Shown: positions 15,866-24,886, counted from the stretch's first letter. The stretch: 29,024 nucleotides of DNA from JAQGMO01 sp050954505 (GCA_050954505.1 JBPBPY010000064.1:1-29024), one strand, 5' to 3'. Translations and numbers: made by a program. Notes: generated from the letters alone by a model not told the origin.

Positions 15866-18249
15866 TACGCTTTCTCCACCGAAATAGCACCAAACATCGC
15901 GCCCAACACCCAGGTCGATTCATGGGCAGCCGCCACGCGCACCACGCTGTCGGGCAGGCCGGCATCGATGGCGACATTCAGATGGACGCTGGCCTGGCCC
16001 TGGCTGACGATCACTTGCGCGCCGTCGGCTAATCCTAGTTCCGCTGCCAGGGCCGTTGAAACCACTGCTTTCGGTGCAATGGCGTCGTCGGTCTGCTGCA
16101 GCGGCGCCGAGCGGCGCACAATGGCGTCGGTCGAATAGATCGGCACCGGTGCGATGCGCTCCAGGCGCATTGCCAGCGATGCCGGTGATCCATTGGCGGC
16201 AGCCGGGGTCGAACCAGCCTCGGCTGGCGCCAGGTCGAGATAGTTGTTCAGGTAGGCGGCCATGCCCTCTTCCACCGGGCCCAGCGTTGCGAACAATTCC
16301 GTGCGCACCGCTTCCGAGGTTTCATAGTCGAAACCCGGGATGGCCAGCAGGTTGCCCAGAACGCGCAAGACTTTCCATGCCGGACGGGTATCACCGCGCG
16401 GCTTGACACTCGGGTTGAAGCTTTGCGCCCGGCCTTCGCAGTTGACGAACGTGCCCGAGGTTTCGGTAAATGGCGCCACCGGCAGCAGCACGTCGGCGGT
16501 TTCCATGATGCGCTCGTTCTTGAACGCGCTCAGGGCCACCACCATTTCGGCCTTCGACAGTGCGGCATAAGCTGCCTGCGGGTCCTGGCAATCGAGTTCG
16601 GCTTCGACGTTGAGCAACACATACGCCTTGCGCGGCTGGGTAAACAAGTCGCCGGCGCTGGCGCCGTTGCCGGGACGGGCATTGGCCAGGTAACCGCCAA
16701 CGGTATTGCCCGCTTCGGTCAGGTAGCCAAAACCGGCGCCGGTGTTTTGTGCAATCCATTGGGCAGCAGCGTGCAAGGCCGATGCTTGTGGATGTTGTGC
16801 AGCAGCGTTGCCGAGGAAAACCGCACGCGGTTCGCCGGTAAGCAAACTGGCGGCGGTGAGCTTGGCGGCAGCCGAAGGCTCCACGCCGGCAAAACCGGCC
16901 GGTGCAGCGATATTTTTGGCCTGGGCGATCGCCACAATGACTTCATTCAAGGCATTGAGCCATTGCGAAGGCGCCAGGATCAGCTTGTTGGCAACCGGCA
17001 TGAGCAAGTCGTCATCGGTTGCATGCAGCAGCCTGACCTTGGCGCCGTGCTTGACGGCATTGCGCAAGCGCGCGGCCAGCAGAGGATGGTCCTTGCGCAG
17101 GAACGAGCCGATGATGAAGGCGCCACGCAGGTTACCAAAGTCCGCAATCGACATGCCCAGCCATGGCTTGAAGCTCGTGCCTGCCAGGCTGTCGAGCATG
17201 AAGTCGGACTGGCGCAGGCGAAAGTCGATATTTTCCGAACCCAGGCCGCGCATGACTTTTTGCAGCAGCGTCATTTCTTCCAGCGTCGACGTCGGCGCAG
17301 CAAGTGCGGCCAGCGCATTGGCGCCGTGCTCATGGCGGATGCTGCGCAAGCCATGCGCAACGTATTCGAGTGCGGTTTGCCAGTCGGTGGTTTGCCACTT
17401 GCCGTCCTGCTTGACCATCGGCTGTGTCAGGCGTTCTTCGCTGTTCAGGCCTTCATAGGCAAAGCGGTCCTTGTCGGACAGCCAGCATTCATTGACGCCA
17501 TCGTTTTCCAGCGGCAGCACGCGCATGACTTCGCCGCCCTTGACCTGCACGGTCAGGTTGGCGCCCAGGCTATCATGGGGCGACACCGACTTGCGGCGCG
17601 AGAGTTCCCAGGTGCGGGCGCGATAGCGGAATGGCTTCGACGTCAGTGCGCCAACCGGGCACAGGTCGATCATGTTGCCGGACAATTCGGAATCAACCGC
17701 CTTGCCGACGAATGCGGTGATTTCCGCATGTTCGCCGCGGCCCAGCATGCCGAACTCCATCACGCCGCCCACTTCCTGGCCAAAGCGCACGCAGCGGGTG
17801 CAGTGGATGCAGCGGCTCATCTCGCGCATCGAGATCAGCGGGCCGGCTTCCTTGGGTGCGACCACGCGCTTTTCTTCTTCGTAGCGCGACTGCGAAGCGC
17901 CATAGCCAACGGCCAGATCCTGCAGCTGGCATTCGCCGCCCTGGTCGCAGATCGGACAGTCGAGCGGGTGATTGATCAGCAAAAATTCCATCACGCCTTT
18001 TTGCGCCTTGACCGCCTTGTCGCTATGCGAGCGCACGATCATGCCGGCGGTCACCGGCGTGGCGCAGGCCGGCAGCGGCTTGGGCGCCTTCTCGACTTCA
18101 ACCAGGCACATGCGGCAGTTGGCCGCGATGGAGAGTTTCTTGTGATAGCAAAAGTGCGGAATGTAGGTGCCGAGCTTGTTGGCAGCGTCCATCACCATGC
18201 TGCCCTCCTGCACTTCCACTTTCTTGCCGTCTATTTCGATTTCGACCAT
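15865..18249 (-). CDS. nuoG: NADH-quinone oxidoreductase subunit G
   Basis: A 794-residue peripheral-arm subunit with iron-sulfur clusters in its first 250 residues and a molybdopterin-oxidoreductase-like fold behind. Visible ligands are Cys34, 45, 48 and 62 for the [2Fe-2S] N1b; His94, Cys98, 101 and 107 for N5; and Cys147, 150, 153 and 197 for N4. No additional Cys motif appears around residues 220-250, so the optional N7 cluster found in E. coli and Thermus is absent. The C-terminal half is Ala-rich and carries no molybdenum site, as usual. The gap to nuoF is 19 bases. Confidence 0.97.
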   Translation of the reverse strand: MVEIEIDGKKVEVQEGSMVMDAANKLGTYIPHFCYHKKLSIAANCRMCLVEVEKAPKPLPACATPVTAGMIVRSHSDKAVKAQKGVMEFLLINHPLDCPICDQGGECQLQDLAVGYGASQSRYEEEKRVVAPKEAGPLISMREMSRCIHCTRCVRFGQEVGGVMEFGMLGRGEHAEITAFVGKAVDSELSGNMIDLCPVGALTSKPFRYRARTWELSRRKSVSPHDSLGANLTVQVKGGEVMRVLPLENDGVNECWLSDKDRFAYEGLNSEERLTQPMVKQDGKWQTTDWQTALEYVAHGLRSIRHEHGANALAALAAPTSTLEEMTLLQKVMRGLGSENIDFRLRQSDFMLDSLAGTSFKPWLGMSIADFGNLRGAFIIGSFLRKDHPLLAARLRNAVKHGAKVRLLHATDDDLLMPVANKLILAPSQWLNALNEVIVAIAQAKNIAAPAGFAGVEPSAAAKLTAASLLTGEPRAVFLGNAAAQHPQASALHAAAQWIAQNTGAGFGYLTEAGNTVGGYLANARPGNGASAGDLFTQPRKAYVLLNVEAELDCQDPQAAYAALSKAEMVVALSAFKNERIMETADVLLPVAPFTETSGTFVNCEGRAQSFNPSVKPRGDTRPAWKVLRVLGNLLAIPGFDYETSEAVRTELFATLGPVEEGMAAYLNNYLDLAPAEAGSTPAAANGSPASLAMRLERIAPVPIYSTDAIVRRSAPLQQTDDAIAPKAVVSTALAAELGLADGAQVIVSQGQASVHLNVAIDAGLPDSVVRVAAAHESTWVLGAMFGAISVEKA

Positions 18250-18268
18250 GTTTTGCTTTTCTTTGCAA

Positions 18269-19564
18269 TCAGATATAGGTAGGCACCAGACAGTGCTTGT
18301 GCTCGATGTGGTATTCGAACTCCGAGGTGAAGTTCTTGATCATCGCGCGCACCGGCATTGCCGCCGCATCGCCCAGGGCGCAGATCGTGCGGCCCTGGAT
18401 ATTGTCTGCCACCGAATTTAATACATCGAGGTCCGACGCCCTGCCCTGGCCGTTTTCGATGCGGTGAACCATGCGGTACATCCAGCCGGTACCTTCACGG
18501 CATGGCGTGCACTGGCCGCATGATTCTTCATAGTAGAAGTAGGACAGGCGCAGCAGCGACTTGACCATGCAGCGGGTTTCATCCATGACGATCACGGCGC
18601 CCGAACCGAGCATCGAGCCGGCCTTGGCGATCGAGTCGTAGTCGAGGTCGGTGTTCATCATGACTTCACCGGTGACCACCGGCGAGGATGAACCGCCCGG
18701 GATCACGGCCTTGATTTTCTTGCCGTCGCGCATGCCGCCAGCCAGTTCCATCAGGGTCGCAAACGGGGTGCCGAGCGGTACTTCGTAGTTGCCCGGATTG
18801 GTGACGTCGCCCGAAATCGAAAAGATCTTGGTGCCGCCATTGTTGGGCTTGCCCAGCTTGGCGTAGGCTTCGCCGCCGATCTTGAAGATGAACGGCACGG
18901 CCGCAAACGTTTCGGTATTGTTGATCGTTGTCGGCTTGCCGTACAGGCCGAAGCTGGCCGGGAATGGCGGCTTGAAGCGCGGCTGGCCCTTCTTGCCTTC
19001 GAGCGATTCGAGCAAGGCGGTTTCTTCGCCGCAGATATAGGCGCCGTAGCCATGGAAGGCGTGCAGCTGGAAATTGAAGCTGCTGTCCATGATGCCGTCG
19101 CCGAGGAAACCGGCGGCGCGCGCCTCTTCCAGCGCTTCCTCGAAACGGTCGTAGGCCGAGAAAATCTCGCCGTGGATGTAGTTGTAGCCCACCGTGATGC
19201 CCATGGCGTAAGCGCCGATGGCCATGCCTTCGATCAGTGCGTGCGGGTTGTAGCGGATGATGTCGCGATCCTTGAAGGTGCCCGGCTCGCCTTCATCGCT
19301 GTTACAGACCAGGTATTTCTGGCCCGGGAACTGGCGTGGCATGAAGCTCCACTTCAGCCCGGTCGGAAAACCGGCGCCGCCGCGCCCGCGCAGCGACGAC
19401 GCCTTGAGTTCGGCAATCACCTGCTCCGGCGTGATCTTTTCGGTCAGGATGCGGCGCAGCGATTCATAGCCGCCGCGGGCGACATAGTCGGCCAGGCGCC
19501 AGTTGCTGCCATCCAGGCCAGCCAGGATCAATGGGTTGATGTGACGGTTGTGCAGGCAGGTCAT
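18269..19564 (-). CDS. nuoF: NADH-quinone oxidoreductase subunit F (NADH/FMN site)
   Basis: A 431-residue subunit that oxidises NADH and holds FMN and cluster N3. GRGGAGFPTG at residues 60-69 is the glycine-rich FMN/NADH loop. CNSDEGEPGTFKDR follows at 87-100, and Cys349, 352, 355 (CGQCTPC) with Cys395 bind N3. The frame stays open further upstream, but the ATG at 19564, which overlaps the nuoE stop as ATGA, gives the conserved N-terminus and coupled translation. Confidence 0.97.
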   Translation of the reverse strand: MTCLHNRHINPLILAGLDGSNWRLADYVARGGYESLRRILTEKITPEQVIAELKASSLRGRGGAGFPTGLKWSFMPRQFPGQKYLVCNSDEGEPGTFKDRDIIRYNPHALIEGMAIGAYAMGITVGYNYIHGEIFSAYDRFEEALEEARAAGFLGDGIMDSSFNFQLHAFHGYGAYICGEETALLESLEGKKGQPRFKPPFPASFGLYGKPTTINNTETFAAVPFIFKIGGEAYAKLGKPNNGGTKIFSISGDVTNPGNYEVPLGTPFATLMELAGGMRDGKKIKAVIPGGSSSPVVTGEVMMNTDLDYDSIAKAGSMLGSGAVIVMDETRCMVKSLLRLSYFYYEESCGQCTPCREGTGWMYRMVHRIENGQGRASDLDVLNSVADNIQGRTICALGDAAAMPVRAMIKNFTSEFEYHIEHKHCLVPTYI

Positions 19565-20040
19565 TTTTTCAATTCCTCGAGCAGCGTGTCGATCTTGTCG
19601 TTCGACATCCAGCTGCACATGCGCTTGTTATTCACCAGCAGCACCGGTGCATCGCCGCAGGCGCCCATGCACTCGCCTTCCATCAGCGTGAATTCGCCAT
19701 CGGCGGTGGTGCCGCGAAAGTCGATGCCCAGCACATGCTTCAAATGGTGGGCTGCCTGGTCGCCGCCCGACAGCGCGCATGGCAGGTTGGTGCAGACAGT
19801 GATCTTGTGTTTGCCGACCGGGCTGGTGTTGTACATCGCATAGAAAGTTGCCACTTCCTGCACTGCGATGGCGGCCATGCCGAGATGGACGGCAATGGCC
19901 TCCATGGTCTCGGGCGCAAGCCAGCCCTGTTCATCCTGCGCAATCGCCAACGCGGCCATGACAGCCGACTGCTTTTGATCGGGTGGAAATTTCGCCACTT
20001 CGCGATCGATTTTTTTGTACGCCAGTTCTGATAACGCCAT
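19561..20040 (-). CDS. nuoE: NADH-quinone oxidoreductase subunit E, [2Fe-2S]
   Basis: A 159-residue thioredoxin-fold subunit that binds cluster N1a through Cys83, Cys88, Cys124 and Cys128 (CTNLPC and CMGAC). The N-terminal helical domain (LAIAQDEQGWLAPETMEAIA) matches the family. The frame continues 50 codons upstream into Arg/Ser-rich sequence, so the ATG at 20040 with AGAGG nearby is chosen. It lies 88 bases after nuoD. Confidence 0.97.
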   Translation of the reverse strand: MALSELAYKKIDREVAKFPPDQKQSAVMAALAIAQDEQGWLAPETMEAIAVHLGMAAIAVQEVATFYAMYNTSPVGKHKITVCTNLPCALSGGDQAAHHLKHVLGIDFRGTTADGEFTLMEGECMGACGDAPVLLVNNKRMCSWMSNDKIDTLLEELKK

Positions 20041-20089
20041 TCTCTGTGCCTCTGTACTTGATCCGCCGATGCGGCTCAAAACCACGTCC

Positions 20090-20105
20090 GCGCCAGCCCT
20101 GGCGC
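20090..20105. other. Short perfect hairpin in the nuoD-nuoE gap
   Basis: GCGCCAG, CC, CTGGCGC: a 7-bp stem in the 88-base spacer between nuoD and nuoE. It has no T-run, so it is more likely an mRNA stability or processing element than a terminator. Operon continuity is implied by the conserved order. Confidence 0.35.
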
Positions 20106-20128
20106 AGACGGTTGCTAATGACTGCCGT

Positions 20129-21382
<1,254 letters not shown>

Positions 21383-21384
21383 GA

Positions 21385-21981
21385 TTATTTGACCCCGTAG
21401 TTTTCTTCACGAATCACGCGCGGCACGTTTTCGCGCGGATCGATGGTCACGGGCTGGTAAATGACGCGTTTTTGTTCGGGATCGTAGCGCATCTCGACAT
21501 ACCCGGTAACCGGGAAGTCCTTGCGGAACGGATGGCCGATGAAGCCGTAGTCGGTGAGGATGCGGCGCAAGTCATTGTGGCCATCGAACAGGATGCCGTA
21601 CAGGTCGAACGCTTCGCGCTCATACCAGTTGGCCGAGTTCCAGATGTCGTTGACCGAAGGCACCAGCGGGAATTCATCGTCGGGCGCGAACACGCGCACG
21701 CGCACGCGCCAGTTGTGCGACAGCGACAGCAGGTGCGAGACGGCGGCGTAGCGCTGCCCTTCCCAGATGCCGTCGCCATACAGTGAGTAATCCACACCGC
21801 ACAGATCGATGAGCTGCTCGAAACGCAGATCGGCATGGTCGCGCAGCACGCGCATGGCGTCGAGGTAATTGGCCGACTTGACGACGATGGTGACTTCGCC
21901 CAGTTCGACCTGCAGGTTTTGCACATGATCGCCCAGCGCATTCTTCAGCGCGGCGACCAGGGTTTCCAGTTTGGTTGTCAT
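21385..21981 (-). CDS. nuoC: NADH-quinone oxidoreductase subunit C (30 kDa)
   Basis: A 198-residue peripheral-arm subunit without cofactors that packs against NuoD and NuoI. The family signature ANWYEREAFDLYGILFDGH followed by DLRRILTDYGFIGHPFRKDF lies in the C-terminal half. The length is typical of unfused NuoC. The gap to nuoB is 20 bases. Confidence 0.97.
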   Translation of the reverse strand: MTTKLETLVAALKNALGDHVQNLQVELGEVTIVVKSANYLDAMRVLRDHADLRFEQLIDLCGVDYSLYGDGIWEGQRYAAVSHLLSLSHNWRVRVRVFAPDDEFPLVPSVNDIWNSANWYEREAFDLYGILFDGHNDLRRILTDYGFIGHPFRKDFPVTGYVEMRYDPEQKRVIYQPVTIDPRENVPRVIREENYGVK

Positions 21982-22001
21982 ATCTTGTGATGCGGCCCTG
22001 T

Positions 22002-22478
22002 TCAGCGAGCGATCGTGTTGGTGCGCTTGATCTTGTTTTGCAGCTGCATGACGCCATACAGCAGCGCTTCGGCAGTCGGGGGACAGCCGGGCACGTAGAT
22101 ATCGACAGGCACGATGCGGTCGCAGCCGCGCACGACCGAATACGAATAATGGTAGTAGCCGCCGCCGTTGGCACAGGAGCCCATCGAGATGACCCAGCGT
22201 GGCTCGGCCATCTGGTCATACACCTTGCGCAGCGCCGGCGCCATCTTGTTACACAGCGTGCCGGCGACGATCATCACGTCGGATTGGCGCGGCGAGGGAC
22301 GGAACACCACACCAAAGCGGTCGAGGTCATAACGGGCTGCGCCCGCATGCATCATCTCGACTGCACAGCAGGCCAGACCAAACGTCATTGGCCACATCGA
22401 ACCGGTACGGGTCCAGTTGATCAGCTTGTCGGCCGTGGTGGTGACGAAGCCTTCGTTGAGTACACCTTCAATTGACAT
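22002..22478 (-). CDS. nuoB: NADH-quinone oxidoreductase subunit B, cluster N2
   Basis: A 158-residue subunit holding the terminal [4Fe-4S] cluster N2, which reduces quinone. Ligands are the adjacent Cys37-Cys38 (GLACCAVEMM) plus Cys102 (MGSCANGGGYYHYSYSVVRG region) and Cys132 (VPGCPPTAEAL). The start ATG lies 3 bases after the nuoA stop, with GGGA upstream. Confidence 0.97.
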   Translation of the reverse strand: MSIEGVLNEGFVTTTADKLINWTRTGSMWPMTFGLACCAVEMMHAGAARYDLDRFGVVFRPSPRQSDVMIVAGTLCNKMAPALRKVYDQMAEPRWVISMGSCANGGGYYHYSYSVVRGCDRIVPVDIYVPGCPPTAEALLYGVMQLQNKIKRTNTIAR

Positions 22479-22481
22479 GGT

Positions 22482-22841
22482 TCATTCCCAATCAAGGGCA
22501 CCTTTCTTCCAAATGTACCAAAAGCCGACCACGAATTCCGCGATGAACAGCAGGATGGTGACGAAGCCGGACCAGCCCAGCTCGCGCATGGCAACGCCCC
22601 ACGGGAAGAAAAACGCGGTTTCCAGATCAAACAGGATGAATAAAATTGCGACCAGGTAGTAACGCACATCGAACTTCATGCGCGCATCTTCGAATGCTTC
22701 AAAGCCGCACTCGTAGGGGGAATTTTTTTCGATATCGGGCTTGTAGGGTGCCAGCAAACGTCCCAGCACCTGGGGCGCGACGCCTACGCCGATGCCGACG
22801 AGAATGAAGAGTAGTACGGGGAAATAGTTTTCGAGGTTCAC
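22482..22841 (-). CDS. nuoA: NADH-quinone oxidoreductase subunit A, GTG start
   Basis: A 119-residue membrane subunit with three helices and the conserved loop SPYECGFEAFEDAR, whose cysteine lies near the quinone cavity. It is the first gene of the nuo operon. The start is GTG at 22841: an in-frame TAG lies only 9 bases upstream and the product begins MNLENYFPVLLF, as in relatives. No Shine-Dalgarno-like sequence is visible before it (CTAGCGATCAAAC), so initiation may be weak, leader-dependent or regulated. Confidence 0.96.
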   Translation of the reverse strand: MNLENYFPVLLFILVGIGVGVAPQVLGRLLAPYKPDIEKNSPYECGFEAFEDARMKFDVRYYLVAILFILFDLETAFFFPWGVAMRELGWSGFVTILLFIAEFVVGFWYIWKKGALDWE

Positions 22842-22859
22842 GTTTGATCGCTAGAAATT

Positions 22860-22892
22860 AAAACAGTCGCAAAACAGTCGTAAAACATTGGT
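22860..22892. repeat. Three 11-bp direct repeats just upstream of nuoA
   Basis: AAAACAGTCGC, AAAACAGTCGT and AAAACATTGGT lie head to tail with an 11-base period, ending 18 bases before the nuoA start. The spacing puts each copy on the same face of the helix, as expected for cooperative binding of a regulator. It could also act in the mRNA leader. No known box is recognised. Confidence 0.55.
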
Positions 22893-22909
22893 GCATTGTG
22901 ACTGGCAAA

Positions 22910-22972
22910 TGACCGGGCCTTGACAGCACAGTGGCGCACTTCGAAACACATGCGCCATGCATCGGCCGGTCA
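22910..22972 (-). promoter_or_regulatory. Nested hairpin in the nuo leader
   Basis: The outer arms TGACCGGGCC (22910-22919) and GGCCGGTCA (22964-22972) pair with one bulge. The inner arms TGGCGCA (22932-22938) and TGCGCCA (22951-22957) pair perfectly around a 12-base loop. If transcription starts near 22985, this folds within the 5' untranslated leader. No T-run follows, so it is not a simple terminator. The class is unknown. Confidence 0.4.
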
Positions 22973-22990
22973 GTCATCCAACAATTTCGG

Positions 22991-23019
22991 TGTATAACAT
23001 CGCACAGAAACCGTCTTGA
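22991..23019 (-). promoter_or_regulatory. Candidate nuo operon promoter
   Basis: An extended -10, TGTTATACA, with a poor -35 (TCAAGA) 17 bases upstream. An independent nuo promoter is expected here because the tRNA-Leu unit ends in a terminator at 23095-23139. This is the best match I found, but it is weak. A second possible -35, TTGACC, lies in the palindrome at 23070-23083 and lacks a good -10. Confidence 0.3.
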
Positions 23020-23069
23020 TTCGACATTAGCTCAACAGCTCCTTGATTCATGTCTAGCAAAGCATCTTG

Positions 23070-23083
23070 CTTGACCGGTCAAG
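23070..23083. promoter_or_regulatory. Perfect 14-bp palindrome upstream of nuo
   Basis: CTTGACCGGTCAAG is a perfect palindrome between the tRNA-Leu terminator and nuoA. Its symmetry suits a dimeric regulator, and it contains a TTGACC -35-like hexamer on both strands. No named operator is recognised. Confidence 0.4.
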
Positions 23084-23094
23084 GCATTTCGACA

Positions 23095-23139
23095 AAAAGC
23101 CAGCTCAGGTAGTCTTGCACACTCCCCTTGCTGGCTTTT
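23095..23139 (-). terminator. Intrinsic terminator of tRNA-Leu
   Basis: On the minus strand AAAAGCCAGC and GCTGGCTTTT form a 10-bp stem around a 25-base loop, ending in a run of five Ts. It begins 7 bases after the tRNA CCA end, separating the tRNA from the nuo operon. Confidence 0.75.
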
Positions 23140-23146
23140 CTGATTA

Positions 23147-23231
23147 TGGTGCCGACGGCGAGACTCGAACTCGCACAGCTTTCGCCACTACCCCCTCAAG
23201 ATAGCGTGTCTACCAATTTCACCACGTCGGC
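23147..23231 (-). tRNA. tRNA-Leu (anticodon GAG)
   Basis: An 85-nt minus-strand tRNA with CCA encoded. The acceptor arms GCCGACG and CGTCGGC pair perfectly. The D-loop AAATTGGTAGAC, anticodon stem CTATC/GGTAG with loop TTGAGGG (anticodon GAG, reading CUC/CUU codons), the long class II variable arm and the T-loop GTTCGAGTC are all visible. It is close in sequence to E. coli tRNA-Leu(GAG). It forms its own unit between a strong promoter and a terminator. Confidence 0.95.
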
Positions 23232-23242
23232 GTGAGGCCCGT

Positions 23243-23271
23243 ATTCTAACAACTCCACTTCTTTTGTTCAA
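23243..23271 (-). promoter_or_regulatory. Strong sigma70 promoter of tRNA-Leu
   Basis: TTGAAC, a 17-base spacer, and TAGAAT lie 11 bases before the mature tRNA 5' end, followed by a GC-rich discriminator (ACGGGCC). That discriminator is typical of stable-RNA promoters under stringent control. The rest of the gap to secG (23272-23401) is A+T-rich and shows nothing else. Confidence 0.8.
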
Positions 23272-23401
23272 TGCACAATTACACATTTACCAGACAAATA
23301 CAGCGGAATTTCAAAACACTTTCACAACAGCAATCCTAGACATCCTTGCCGGTTACGGCAGATTCTTAAAGTTCTTTATGACTATTTTTACCTGATGCCA
23401 A

Positions 23402-23839
23402 TTACTTCGGGATTGAACCCGATTGTCCGGTTGCGGGCGATGCCGGCGCTGCTGGCACCGGCACGGGTGTCGATTGTGCCGGACCTGGCACGGCCGGCTT
23501 TGCTGCGCTCGTGGATGGCGCCGCTGGTGCGCCCGGCACTGAATTGACTGGCGCGCTGGCCGCTGGCAGCCTGTCCATCACACCGCCGGTGCCGGCGACC
23601 GGACGATTGCCGAGATACGCCAGCGCCAGGGTGGCAATGAAAAACACTGCCGCCGCCACGCCGGTCGACTTCGACAGGAAGTTCGACGACCCGCTGGCAC
23701 CGAACAGGCTGCCCGACGCACCCGAGCCAAATGCGGCGCCCATGTCGGCGCCCTTGCCATGCTGAAGCAGGACCAGGCCGATGATCGACAGCGCCGCAAT
23801 CACTTGTATGACGACGATGATGGTAAAAAATGTATTCAT
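23402..23839 (-). CDS. secG: Preprotein translocase subunit SecG
   Basis: A 145-residue inner-membrane subunit of the SecYEG channel. Two helices (about 4-26 and 60-78) flank the conserved cytoplasmic loop LLQHGKGADMGAAFGSGASG and LFGASGSSNFLS. The ATG at 23839 gives the standard N-terminus (MNTFFTIIVVIQV); upstream in-frame codons are not SecG-like. From about residue 80 the protein runs into a 65-residue Pro/Ala/Ser-rich tail. It lies 91 bases after tpiA and is probably co-transcribed with it. Confidence 0.95.
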   Translation of the reverse strand: MNTFFTIIVVIQVIAALSIIGLVLLQHGKGADMGAAFGSGASGSLFGASGSSNFLSKSTGVAAAVFFIATLALAYLGNRPVAGTGGVMDRLPAASAPVNSVPGAPAAPSTSAAKPAVPGPAQSTPVPVPAAPASPATGQSGSIPK

Positions 23840-23930
23840 TACGGTTCTATCCAGTGTTGGTTGATTCTGTATGTCCTGCTTGCTGGCCAGGCCCCAAATG
23901 TGGCCTTCATGCCTCGCACGGCAAATCAGC

Positions 23931-24683
23931 TCAAGAAGCTGCCGCAATGATGGCGAGGAAATCCGCCGCTTTCAATGCCGCGCCACCGATCAAGCCGCCA
24001 TCGATGTCTTCCATGGCCAGCAATTGTGCGGCATTGTCCGGCTTCATGCTGCCGCCGTACAGGATGCGCACTGCCACGCCGGCTTCGGCATTCTTGCGCA
24101 CCAGTGCAGCGCGCAGCAGCGCATGCACTTCCTGCGCCATTTCCGGCGTCGCGGTCTTGCCGGTGCCAATGGCCCAGACCGGCTCGTAGGCAACGACGAT
24201 ATCGGCGACGTCGGCTGCATCGATGACTTCCAGCACAGCAGCGAGCTGCTGGCCAACGACTTGCGCCGTCTGCCCTGCTTCGCGCTCGGCCAGCGTTTCG
24301 CCGACACAGACCAGAGGGGTGAGTCCCGAGTCAATTGCACGCAGGGTCTTGCGCGCCACCAACTCATTGCTTTCACCATGGAAGGAGCGCCGCTCCGAGT
24401 GGCCAAGGATGACATGCGTGCAGCCGAAATCGGCCAGCATGGCAGCGCTGACTTCGCCGGTGAATGCGCCCGCCTCGTGCTCGGAGACATCCTGCGCGCC
24501 AAGCGCGATGGCCGTGCCGCCAGCCAGCGACTGGCATTGCGCCAGATACGGCGCCGGTACGCAGACGGCGATGTCACAGGCTGGCGTGCTGCCCAGCCCA
24601 GATTGAATGGCGGCCAGCAAGGCCTCGTTGGCGGCCAGGCTGCCGTTCATTTTCCAATTGCCTGCGATGAGTTTGCGACGCAT
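23931..24683 (-). CDS. tpiA: Triosephosphate isomerase
   Basis: A 250-residue TIM-barrel glycolytic enzyme that interconverts dihydroxyacetone phosphate and glyceraldehyde 3-phosphate in the cytoplasm. The active site is complete: Lys11 (GNWKMN), His95 (ILGHSERR), Glu167 (AYEPVWAIGTG, including the mobile loop), and the phosphate-binding GGSMKPDN at 210-217. The ATG at 24683 has AAGG upstream. It begins the minus-strand run with secG. Confidence 0.97.
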   Translation of the reverse strand: MRRKLIAGNWKMNGSLAANEALLAAIQSGLGSTPACDIAVCVPAPYLAQCQSLAGGTAIALGAQDVSEHEAGAFTGEVSAAMLADFGCTHVILGHSERRSFHGESNELVARKTLRAIDSGLTPLVCVGETLAEREAGQTAQVVGQQLAAVLEVIDAADVADIVVAYEPVWAIGTGKTATPEMAQEVHALLRAALVRKNAEAGVAVRILYGGSMKPDNAAQLLAMEDIDGGLIGGAALKAADFLAIIAAAS

Positions 24684-24710
24684 GATACCTTGAATTTTTA
24701 TTAACCCATC

Positions 24711-24739
24711 ATTTTAGCCTGCAGGTGCGGGACGGTCAA
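24711..24739 (-). promoter_or_regulatory. Sigma70 promoter of tpiA
   Basis: TTGACC, 17 bases, TAAAAT on the minus strand, 28 bases upstream of the tpiA ATG. Both hexamers are close to consensus with ideal spacing. It should drive tpiA and probably secG. Confidence 0.75.
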
Positions 24740-24845
24740 ACCGGGGAGATTGACCTGATGGTTTTTGCTGTGAAATGGCGCTGTCGAGCGACGAATCAGG
24801 CGAATTGGTCCCAAGTGCAATGCAAAATCTGAGAAATTATTTTAA

Positions 24846-24886
24846 TACCGTTAGTATAAAAACATTGGATGTTGTAACTAACGGTA
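24846..24886. promoter_or_regulatory. 10-bp inverted repeat in the RTX gene promoter region
   Basis: TACCGTTAGT (24846-24855) and ACTAACGGTA (24877-24886) are perfect inverted arms with centres 31 bases apart, about three helical turns. A TATAAA at 24855-24860, a possible plus-strand -10, touches the left arm. A partial third copy (TTCGTTAGC) occurs near 24938. This fits a dimeric regulator site about 100 bases before the RTX start. The surrounding 24740-24987 is A+T-rich and holds no gene. Confidence 0.5.

Noticed and set aside
16423..18282. Long open frame on the plus strand opposite nuoG (and similar ones opposite nuoN, nuoM, nuoL and the ankyrin genes)
   Set aside because: Antisense shadow of a G+C-rich gene. 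The translation is Arg/Gln/His-rich without domain character, while the minus-strand frame is a complete NuoG.
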